DNA from: Sisyra terminalis | Lineage: Eukaryota > Arthropoda > Insecta > Neuroptera > Sisyridae | DNA: 64,000 bases | Direction: 5' to 3' | Assembly: GCA_958496175.1 (NCBI GenBank) | Contig: OY292280.1 | Coordinates: 4,774,001 to 4,838,000 of the forward strand | Shown: piece by piece, positions 54,907 to 64,000 of the stretch | How positions within the stretch are numbered: the first letter of the stretch is position 1 | Layout: each line of letters starts with the position of its first letter | The notes under the pieces: model-generated | What the model saw: only the letters and a program-made list of their open reading frames with translations | Database searches by the model: none | What the model was told of the DNA's origin: nothing | Translations under genes and position numbers: made by a program

Positions 54907-57900
54907 ATGTCTATGTTAGCCGAGAGAAAAATCAAACAGAAATGGAGTTTAAATCCACGTGGAAATGACTGGTCGCAAAGTATTTATATATTTTCTTATA
55001 AATAAAATGTAATTAATTAGTTCCATAATCAATTTATTTTAAGATGACAATAAATTGGGACAAAAAATGCTCGAGAAAATGGGATGGACAAAAGGTAAAG
55101 GTCTGGGACTGAAGGAAGATGGCAATCCGGACCATGTCAAAGTTTCAGCAAAATCGAATGCATTTGGTAAATATATGTAGATATTATTAAAAACTGTCAA
55201 TAATATGTAAAACATCATTCATTTTTAAGTCATCAAGATTTCACGAGAAGCTTCCAAAAGAATAGGCGAAATAACCAAACTAGCATTTTTTGTAGCCATA
55301 CAGTTGGATCACTGTCGATCAACGACGAAGGCCAATGTAATAAAAGGAAATAGTCATATAATGTGTATATTTATTTATAAAGCAAGTAAAAACCTCAATA
55401 AAATTCAAGATGCTTTAAAAAATACATTTCTAAACATCGTAGAATCACCCAATTGCATTTTTTATGACATGTAGCCATGGCTTATAGCTCGCAAAGCGAG
55501 CGATGAATTTATGGCTTAAGTCTTTTAGAACAGTGTATACAATATATAGAATATATGTAGTATAGTTTAATATAATAATATATAAAAATCATAACATAAA
55601 CATTAATTTGAACAGAAGTTCAAATAAAAATATTCGTGACGTATTACCCAGATACGTATTTCGATTGCCAAGCAATCTTCCTCAGTGGTCATCAAGTAGT
55701 TTGGATCACTCCGTAATTGCTTTGTGATGATTCACTTGATGGAGAAACTACATAAATTGGGCCGCCATATATTCTATATATTGTATACACAGTATAACTG
55801 TTCAAAGTCAGCGAAAAAAAATTTATTTAGATCTTTTAGAACAGTTAAATCTGGCAACATTGCATTTTCTATATTATTTTTAATTAAATTCGCGACTAAA
55901 TCGACTCATAATGAAAATTTCGCCACAAAAACTGCACCATATTTGAAATGAATTAACAAAAAAATCGCGAATAGAATAAAAAAACAAAATAGAAAATGCT
56001 TTGTTGGTAGATACTGTTCTAAAAGGAACTTATTATTTTTCCTGAATCTTCTTAATGCAACAAAATCGTTTATAGCTCATGTTCCTTTGAAATCGGTTGT
56101 GCAACTGGCAATTATTTCATTCGCGATTTTTTTTTTTTTGTTAGTTCCAATCTTTTGTGGTATAATTTTCTTTTTTGTGATTAAATTTTCATTATGGACC
56201 ATTTTATTCACGAATTAAATTTTAAATAAAGTAGAAAATGCGATTTTGCCAGATATTGACCGACCTAAAAGGAACTGGAGTCTCGTTTATTATTACTTTT
56301 TTTTACGGTTTATTATATCTGTTTTGAAAACTTTTTCTTTCAGACATATTGGTAGCATATTTATCGCAAAATTTTCACAGTATTGTTGCGGAAGTTTTCA
56401 GGACCTATACTTGTCCAGGGTTTCCAGCAGACAGGAAATTTAGGGAATATCGAGGAACTGTATTGTGTTAGAGAACTTGATAACAAATTCTTGGAAGTTT
56501 TTAATTTCCGCATAATTTAGGATTTAGATAGGGAAAGATGTAAACGTCACCGTTACGAAACATATGGCTCAGATCCGTTTTAGAATAGTCAAATCGGGCA
56601 ACGTATTTTTTTGTTAATTCAATTTTACTATCGTATAATTTCACGTCATTTTCATTAATTAATTAAGTATTTTATGAAGATTGCTTTTATACAAGTAACA
56701 ATGGTATTCGAATGGATGTAATTTTAGGGTTGGGTTATCAAGAAAACCAGGAAGCATGGACCCAGCATGAAGACAACTTTGCATCCTTACTGGAATCCCT
56801 GTCCAGTACCAACGACGAGCATATAATTCGCACCAGTGAACCTAGCACTTCTCAATCTTTGGAAGAAAAATCGAAACAATCTCGAGCTCGAGTTCATTAT
56901 TCGAAATTTACGCGGGGGAAAGATATATCGAAATATTCAGCCAAAGATTTGGCTAATATTTTTGGTAAAACTCATCTGGAGTTGCCGCCACCAGTGGAAA
57001 TTTTAGCCGAGCCATCGGTGCTATGCAATGACAGTGAAGCGCCATTGGAACATTGTAAAAAAAAGAAGAAAAAGAAAAAGAAATTACAGAGCGAATCCAA
57101 GGAGAATACATCTCCAAAATTAACGGATACTGTCACGGATTGTGTGGTGGTTTTAAATCGAATTGACGAAACAAAATATGATAGAACTAAAAGTAAAAAG
57201 CATAAACCGAAGAAAGAAAAGAAAAAGAAGCCGGCTTGCTTTTTGATGAATATTTTAAAACAGAAAAGGTCCAAAAAAACATCGACAAGTTGTCTGAAAG
57301 AACCAAGTGGCAATTTAATGAGGGTAGAATTTGTGGCTTTTAATTCTGTAGACTGTCAAAAGAAGGAATATGACAATTTAGCTCTGGACGCTTCCGATGA
57401 AACGACGGGAAAACGGAAATCGCACGTATTAGAAGACATGGAAGTAATTCGATCGGATAAACCGCAAAAGAAAAAGCGAAAGACCCAAGGTATTGATAAT
57501 CCTTCGTTAGATATTACACCCCCTGAACCATGTATCACATCCGAAGGATTCGATAATCCGTGTTTGGACGTTTCAGAAGAGTCTTTCCCAAAAGCAAAAA
57601 AAAATCGAACACGTAAATCGGCGCTGAAAAAACGCGATTTGGATATCAGTGAATCGAAAACCAAGAAACGGGTACGATTTGCCAAAACTATATCGGAAAT
57701 GTATCGCTACGAAAAAACCAGTATGATTGGTCTAGTAACTCCATTCGAAAAAGCTGTCGACAATGTCCAGTCGGAAATTGAAAATTCCATCAATGAAACC
57801 AAATCAGAACAGGAAACAATTGTTTCGGGAACGAAGGAACAACGAAAAGAAATGTTTAAAAAAATTGCGGAAAACCCCGACGTAGTTGAATTTCCTGGAA

Positions 57901-57947
57901 TACAATTAGTAGATGTTATCGGCTACGGCCAAAACAAAGATAGATAA
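54907..57947 (+). CDS. PINX1: PIN2/TERF1-interacting telomerase inhibitor 1-like (PINX1)
   Basis: Three exons: 54907-54979, 55044-55166, 56728-57947 (1,416 nt, 471 aa plus stop). The start ATG gives MSMLAERKIKQKWSLNPRGN, as in PINX1. The G-patch follows (KLGQKMLEKMGWTKGKGLGL, residues ~27-46, to KVSAKSNAFGLGYQ). Next is the family block VHYSKFTRGKDISKYSAKDL (~120-139), then a Lys-rich low-complexity tail with runs such as KKKKKKKKKL. Two repeats of the type IDNPSLDI / FDNPCLDV occur in the tail. PINX1 acts in the nucleolus in ribosome biogenesis through the RNA helicase DHX15/Prp43 and in vertebrates inhibits telomerase; here only the conserved N-terminus supports the call. Intron 2 carries a Penelope-like element and hAT-B relatives. 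Divergent neighbour of RUNDC1. A poly(A) signal AATAAA lies at 58031. Confidence 0.92.
55535..55831. mobile_element. Penelope-like element with 14-bp TSD
   Basis: It is bounded by TCTTTTAGAACAGT at 55521-55534 and 55832-55845. It has the same arms (GTATACAATATATAGAATAT / ATATTCTATATATTGTATAC) and right-hand tail GTTCAAAGTCAGCGAAAAA as 11482-11862. It inserted next to a hAT-B-related element in PINX1 intron 2. Confidence 0.65.
55832..56280. mobile_element. Two hAT-B-related MITEs
   Basis: About 55832-56032 begins TCTTTTAGAACAGTTAAATC and ends CTGTTCTAAAAGGAAC; about 56075-56276 begins TGTTCCTTTGAAATCGG and ends CGACCTAAAAGGAAC. Both keep the TCTGGCAAC/GCATTTTC and GAATTAAATT blocks of family B but have different tips. 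Target duplications were not readable. Confidence 0.5.
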
Positions 57948-58240
57948 ATTTATTTTAAGTTACAATTAGTGATGATCATGTATTGAAATTTATAATAATT
58001 TACACAATTGTAAAATCATGTTCTTGTTAAAATAAATATTTATAATTTCTACTTTTCAAATGACTAAAAACTCATATCATCCTCCATATCTAGTTTTATC
58101 TATTGTGGTACGCAATGGCGGATTTAAAGGGTATTTGTGTGTACTGTGGAGATTCCATAACAGTACATACTTAGAAGCAAATCAAATGATTAAAGTTGTA
58201 AAAATATATGAATTAAATAACAGAAAGTATATTAGGGAAA
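57948..58240. other. PINX1 3' region
   Basis: It contains AATAAA at 58031-58036, 84 bp after the stop. Nothing else is supported. Confidence 0.5.
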
Positions 58241-58600
58241 CTAGTCTATTTCTGGCTAGAATTGCGAATTTTTTTCGTGATCCCTTTCAGGCACTTGCAA
58301 ATGAAAGATAATATTGTGCCCCCCCAGAAAAAAGGGCTCAAGTGTACTTTAGCACACCCACAATCTGGCAACGTTGCATTTTCGACTTTGTTTTTAATTT
58401 AATTCGCGATATTGTTGTTAATTCATTTCTAATATGGTATAATTCTCTCTTTTGTGGCTAAATTTTCATTATAGACCGATTTAATCGCGAATTGAATTTA
58501 AAACAAAGTCGAAAATGTAACATTGCCAGATTGTGGGTGTGCTAAAGTACACATGAGCCGAAAAAAGACCAGAATCCGCCCTTGTCGGTACGCTAAGGTT
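58241..58600. repeat. Dispersed repeat shared with 18086-18190
   Basis: The reverse complement of the 18.1-kb block (GGCGGATTCAGGATTTTTT...GCACAATATC...TTCGCAATTC). It is split by a hAT-B insertion at 58335-58559; the 18.1-kb copy shows the uninterrupted site. Confidence 0.65.
58335..58559. mobile_element. hAT family B, intact copy
   Basis: GGCTCAAGTGTACTTTAGC...GCTAAAGTACACATGAGCC, flanked by the perfect 8-bp duplication GAAAAAAG (58327-58334, 58560-58567). Length is 225 bp. Confidence 0.9.
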
Positions 58601-59710
58601 CCTTGGATCTTTGCTGTACCAAACAATCTTTTCATATCTAAATACATTATTTTTTTTGAAGTTATATTCTTTATCGGTGTTATGAAACAATATTCAGAAT
58701 TTTTAAGAGGGCAAAAATTTGCCAATTTTTGGGAGCGATTTGCATAGAGGTAAAACCCCTAAAACATTCTATTGAGTCTATCTCACATGTTTTTCATGGA
58801 CAGGGGGAATGAACTGGAATCGATTCATCGGAAAAAACTCTTAAAGAATTTTTAAAAGCTCAAAATCTATAGAACTCCATTTCTTTAGATTAAAAAAGTT
58901 AATTTAAGAGTGGTAAACACTATAAAGTTCTCCCTGATTAATCATTATCATGGAACAGGTGATCCAGGATATTGATATGCAGGTATCTTTAAATTAGGTA
59001 TAGCGTTTTTTAAATTTCCTTGAACCTTTTTAAATAGCAAATGAATCAGCGCGTCTCACGCATGCGTTGTGTGCCATATAATTTAAATATCAAATGCTCA
59101 TTGCTGGATTTTAACGTGGACAACCTTTTAAATAAGCCACTAAGTTAATGTCGTTAATATTTTTGGAAAATATGGATCAAATTGAAATCAAGTTGTTTAA
59201 TCAGATGGTGTGTAATGAAAAACATAAGAAATTGAGTTTTGTAATGTTTTTGAAGGGTTTTCCGGGCGAATTTCTCCTGTTTTGAAAGGAGATTTTGCCC
59301 CCTAAATGTTGGTATGACTGACATCGACGAGGACATTGACCATATTTCGGCGGTTTCTTGTTTTTGTTGACATGTTCCATGATTAAAAAATAATACTAAA
59401 TGTAATAAAATTGAATTGAAAAGCTGGAAATTTAAAGGAAATTACAATTGCGAGGATACTTTATATGTGGAGGCTTTGTAAAATGGAGGAGGATTGAAGT
59501 TCTGTTGTTGATATGTTTGAGATATATCGAATTCAACAAGTGGTTCCTAACCAATTATGTGATTTTGAAAACGAGCAAAATGAAAAGTAATTTTGTGGTT
59601 TAAATGCAAAATGTGTTGTGTTGTTTTTGTATGTTGTTAATGTTAGTTGTTTATTTAGTTACATACTATAATCAATTCCACTTGAGTTGATATTAAGCTA
59701 CTAATTCCAA
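58601..59710. other. Upstream region of the zinc-finger gene
   Basis: No gene or clear repeat is recognised; it presumably includes promoter and 5' leader of the gene starting at 59711. Confidence 0.45.
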
Positions 59711-62700
59711 ATGGCATCGACTCCACTGAAAAATGGTAGTCAAACGTTGAAGAAGCCCCGAATTCCCAATGACGAGAGTCCTATACACAACGAAAACACT
59801 TTGTTGTCATGGGATGACATAGCGTCAAGTCCTGGAGGAAGCACTTGTAGCAGTCCCGATTTCCATTCCAGATCCTGGTCATGTGTTGGTAGTTCTTCGG
59901 AAGGACGTCGCGGCCGACCTCGGGCTGAAGCCCTTTCCAACTTAATGTTAGAAGGATCCACTTCTCCCAGCACTATCAAATGTATTTACTGTAATCGAGT
60001 GTTCCCACGGGATAAATCGTTACAAGCCCACCTTCGAATTCATAGAGGTAATCCACCTATTCCACAAAGTGAACAAAATCTAACCAACTAATTTCAGGTG
60101 AACGACCATATGCGTGTGATTATCCTGGCTGCACTAGAGCTTTTACCCAAAGTGGGCAGTTACGAACACATCAAAGACTTCATACTGGGGAAAAGCCGTT
60201 TTTGTGCTCCTTTTCGGGATGTGGAGCCAGGTTTACACATTCAAATCGACATTGTGTCGATCATCCTGGATATGCCTTAATTAAATGTGCAACCAACGAA
60301 AATAACTCCGAAAATATTATACCTTTATCACCGTCCGCTTCGCATTCACCCGAAGAAATGCGATGGCTAGAAAAGTAAATATTATCTTTATATATACACG
60401 AGTGTAAAACCCGTTAAGCTTCCAACGGAAAGTATTACGAACAGAGATCAGCTACCTTTAACTACAATGAAATGCCATTTTGATGGAGAAGAGTGAGAAA
60501 GAGATTTGTAGAGCTTAGTAGTTTAAATACAACTCAAGTTGTAATATGCATGGAATGAATGCGGATGGAGTGAGAGCACCAATCAGTAATCTTAGTATAT
60601 AGGAAACAAAATTCTACGTCTATTTATCCGCATAAAGCTCTGCCAATTGAAATTTACTAACCCAATTCGAGTTATTCAATGAAAAATGAATGAAAACTTA
60701 CACTTCTTTTAGACAAACCGATTAAATTAAAATCATGGTTTTATTAACCATATAGCCAGAGAAATTTTCTAAATAGAGATGCCACAAATATTTGGCCACT
60801 ATTCGGTATTAAGCCTATTCGGCAACTTTTTTTAAGGGTGGATCACCGTCAGAAAAAAATACATTTTCGATTTTTTTTTTCCATAAATGTCTTCTTATAA
60901 CATTCAAGAATAACGTGTTAAAAGGATTGGAATAGCTGACTAATGTATTTTCACTGATAAAAATTGAATAAATTGATAATAACATAAAAAAATATCTTAA
61001 AAAAACTTTAAATGCGCTTTTCTCGAAATCAACTTTTTAAAACTGGGAGACAAGATTTCTCAGAAACTATCCGACGGATTGACTTGAAACTGGAGAGTGT
61101 TATAGTTCAACACGTCTTCTTGGTACTGAACCTCTGAAATTGGCCAAACCTCACCCCCCTCAAAGTGGGAGAGGGGGAAAGGTCCAAAAAAAGGTCGTTT
61201 TTTTTAACTTTTATTTCAAACTCGCGCCATTTTGTTAATTTTCAACTTTTTTCGGATTTTCGAGGTTCAGTACCAAGAAGACGCATTATCAAAACCTACA
61301 TTCTTTGGAAAATCATGATCCGACGTCCGGTTTCCGAGAAAACTTGTCTCCCGTTTGCCTCCTCATTTTTGAGGACCGTTTTTCAAAGCGCTGTAAAAGG
61401 AGGAGGAGGGGGGCATATCGGGGCAAATAAAAAAAATAGTTCAAAACTTCAACTTTTACATGCCGAAGACCGTTTTTTAATATCTCTAAAAAAAATAGCA
61501 GCAGTTTTAAGTCATTTTTTTTTTACGTTCTGACGGTGATCCATCCTTAATTTGAATTTTTAACCATGATAAAATTTTGGTACAATTACGAAACTATTTT
61601 ATTCAAACTTCCCCAATTTCCTTTAAAATTATGTGTTTTTTAAATTTATAATCACCGGTTATGCTAATCGAATTTTACAAGTTTGAAAAAGCAATAACAA
61701 GTCAGCTACAGCGGTGATCGGCCCTCTCGCCTACTCCGCCAACCATACGCAACCTATCTCTTTCTAATTTAAATAAGATTTTTTACGTCCTCCGATAATT
61801 AAACCCCAACAAAACTGTCTGGCTTTTTGTAATTAAAATCTTAAATATTTAATTAATAAGCTGTTAAAATTTCAGAGTGAATCAAACACTTAATTTTGTA
61901 TTAAAAAAAACTACTTTGGGGGGAAATAATTATATGTAAACCCCCTCAAAAGTGTCTGCCATCTTGAATTCTAATTTAAAATTACCTAAACTTTCGATTA
62001 ACGTTTGTTGGCCTGTGAATCAAACACTTTTTTTGGACTTATATTTTATTACACCTTTCACCCATGCGCAGTACTTGGTGTCCCGGGTTGGGTTAGGCAA
62101 ACATAGGTATTCCTACTTCTCATCCTATAGATACTATCCTTACAAAATTTCAAGGTGCATCAAACACTTCATGAAGCTTGTGTTACTGGCTCTCCGACTA
62201 TTAAGCTGGTCTCTAGATAAAAACAAATTAGCTAACTTTTTATTGTTTTGGTCTAGATATCATCGAGATAAAGATCGTTCGCCGTCTGCGCGGATTTGTC
62301 CTGTAATTCGCAAACGAAATTCACACCAATCTCCAAAAATAAACGATATTGAAAATCAACGTCCCGAAGAACAAAATGAGCCAATTACGCCGTCTCATAA
62401 ACAAATCGTTTTGGAAAATATTTCTAACAAATATAATTCAAATTCCCGATTTCGAGTAAGTGTTAAGATTATCGTTGTAGCTAATTTGTGACTAATTGAT
62501 TTTGTAGACCCCAAAGCGTAAAATGTGTGAAAATCGAGATTACCATGGTTCGATGATGTCCGGTCGAAATGTGGAAATAGTTTCTCCAGACGGCTCGACC
62601 CCACGGAGAGTTCATAGTGAACAACCGAAAAAGCGGTGGTTGCGGGAGGCGTTTCAAGACGCCAAACTTTGGAGCGATAATGACAAAAATACGGAGAACC

Positions 62701-63029
62701 TTGCACAACCGATCAATTGGGGCAATGATGAGGTGTTGTCTCGTGGGTGTGATGAAAACGGAATGCCACGGGAAGCAACACCAACGAAAAGAGTTTCCAC
62801 CATCAGCAGTACAAATAACGGACAACAACGACCAACTGTCCTCACTTGTATTAGTTCAAATCCACAGCGAACTGTTTTAGGCGCCGTCAACGTTAATACA
62901 ACATCCTCCACTTCTTCACCGTCGCAAACGACCGACCCAAAGCAACTAATGGGAGCAATTGCTTTAATAGAATTAGCCGCTGTTCGTCCTGTAGACCAAA
63001 CAGGATCGTTCAACTATGACATTTACTAA
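59711..63029 (+). CDS. ZNF367: ZNF367-like C2H2 zinc-finger transcription factor
   Basis: Four exons: 59711-60047, 60098-60374, 62257-62455, 62508-63029 (1,335 nt, 444 aa plus stop). An AT-hook-like RRGRPRAEALSNLMLEG (~65-82) is followed by two classical C2H2 fingers (IKCIYCNRVFPRDKSLQAHL and YACDYPGCTRAFTQSGQLRT, joined by HRGERP) and a third, shorter finger-like unit FLCSFSGCGARFTHSNRH ending in DHPG, residues ~89-170. Exon 3 continues WLEKYHRDKDRS, and the C-terminus contains MGAIALIELA. This order (RPRA, fingers, WL.KY, ALIELA) is that of ZNF367, a nuclear DNA-binding regulator linked to cell-cycle genes. Splice phases agree throughout. Intron 2 contains a piggyBac-type MITE. It appears intact. 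Confidence 0.88.
60832..61550. mobile_element. piggyBac-type MITE, family A
   Basis: TTAA-GGGTGGATCACCGTCAG to CTGACGGTGATCCATCC-TTAA, 719 bp, in intron 2 of the zinc-finger gene. Open frames inside (for example 61165-61533) recur in all copies and are not genes. Confidence 0.9.
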
Positions 63030-63282
63030 ACAAATTAATCACTAAATCACACAAAATTACGTTTAGGTTAAAAAGTATTCTCCGTACTATTAGCTATTTT
63101 TGAAAGCTATACCAATTTAGCTCCATCCTAACGGAAAGTGTTACGGACAAAGATCAGCTGCGTTAATTACAACGAAAATGAGCGGCATCTGTTGAGCTTA
63201 GTAGTTCAAATACAACGCAACTTGTAATATATATGGAATATATGCGGATAGAATGAAAGTATGAAATATGAATGTACTTGAC

Positions 63283-63966
63283 CAGCGGTTCCTAACCTTT
63301 TTCAGCCGCGGAGCCCCAAGGAAATCAAGCATAATACCAAGGACCCTTGAGTGAAAAAAAGGTGCAATTTTCGGACAATATTATATTTTAGTATTCCTTC
63401 ATTAAATTAAAAAACAATTTTGGTGTAAGCTTGGATCAGGAACGTCGAGACATTCCGAACTGTTGATAACTATTCCGAATGAGTACGTATTGTTCACTCG
63501 AATGCAATTTGTACGTAAACTTTGACAAGCTAGAAATGAAGAAGCGATGGTTATTTTTATTATGGACAGATTTAATCGCGAATTAAATTAAAACAGTCGA
63601 AAATGCAACGTTGCCAAATTGTGGGTGTGCTGAAGTGGACTTGCCCAAAGTAGATTTTATTTAGAAAATTTAATTTTACATAATACAATATAAATACATA
63701 TTTGAAAATAACAATCACCACTTTATTTCTGACATGCCAAAATTTACGTACAAATTGCATTCGAGTGAACAATACGTACAGGAATAATAACCATTCAAAA
63801 ATAATTCTCAAATTTCGACGTTCCTGATCCAAGCTTATACCCAATATTATATTTTAGTAATCCTTCATTAAATTAAAAAGCAATTTTTTTCAAATGAGAC
63901 CGCCGACCTACAAACATAGGTTCGCGGACCCCCAGGGGTCCGCGAATCACATGTTAGGAAACAATG
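63283..63966. mobile_element. hAT element with internal inverted repeat
   Basis: The left end CAGCGGTTCCTAACCTTTTTC and right end TGTTAGGAAACAATG are flanked by TACTTGAC / TACTAGAC (7 of 8 match). Inside, AAGCTTGGATCAGGAACGTCG and TTCACTCGAATGCAATTTGT recur in inverted orientation. A half copy of hAT family B sits at about 63560-63643. No transposase is visible. Confidence 0.65.
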
Positions 63967-64000
63967 TACTAGACAAAGACAGAAAACGAAGAAAAAAAAA

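Noticed and set aside
56972..57313. 113-codon antisense frame with Phe runs
   Set aside because: Complement of the Lys-rich coding part of PINX1.

Overview
The window is eukaryotic nuclear DNA. It is very AT-rich, has GT-AG introns, and carries many non-autonomous DNA transposons. Three reconstructed genes match conserved animal families (RUNDC1, PINX1, ZNF367). The transposon mix (Tigger/pogo-like, hAT, piggyBac, PIF, Helitron and Penelope-like fragments) suggests an arthropod, most likely an insect. I cannot name the species from sequence alone.

Layout. Positions 1-9.6 kb are repeats: a roughly 2.6-kb tandem array grown from a Tigger-like MITE, further MITEs, and two copies of a hAT family. 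From 9.6 to 36.7 kb on the + strand lies one large gene that I do not recognise as a known orthologue. I assembled 25 exons that join in one open frame of about 1,519 codons. The long Pro/Ser-rich exon is followed by two families of tandemly duplicated small exons, all in phase 1-1, and the last exon encodes a RING-H2 finger. SUMO-interaction-like motifs (IDLTF, TIDLTFDD, IICINSD) upstream of the RING suggest a rapidly evolving SUMO-targeted ubiquitin-ligase-like protein. Several duplicated exons are visibly decaying. Introns hold Helitrons, a hAT transposase fragment, TTAA-type MITEs and Penelope-like palindromes.

From 36.7 to 44.6 kb is intergenic DNA with nested MITEs, whose target-site duplications let the order of insertion be read. 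A small two-exon gene for a single-pass membrane protein (137 aa) lies on the - strand at 44.6-46.8 kb. After another repeat stretch, RUNDC1 (- strand, 9 exons, 574 aa) and PINX1 (+ strand, 3 exons, 471 aa) form a head-to-head pair with 435 bp between start codons. A ZNF367-like C2H2 zinc-finger gene (+ strand, 4 exons, 444 aa) follows. The window ends in a hAT element.

The conserved genes look intact; transposons in them lie in introns. The RING gene is the unusual locus: exon-by-exon tandem duplication with loss, microsatellite-like growth of repeats inside exons, and a constant C-terminal RING.
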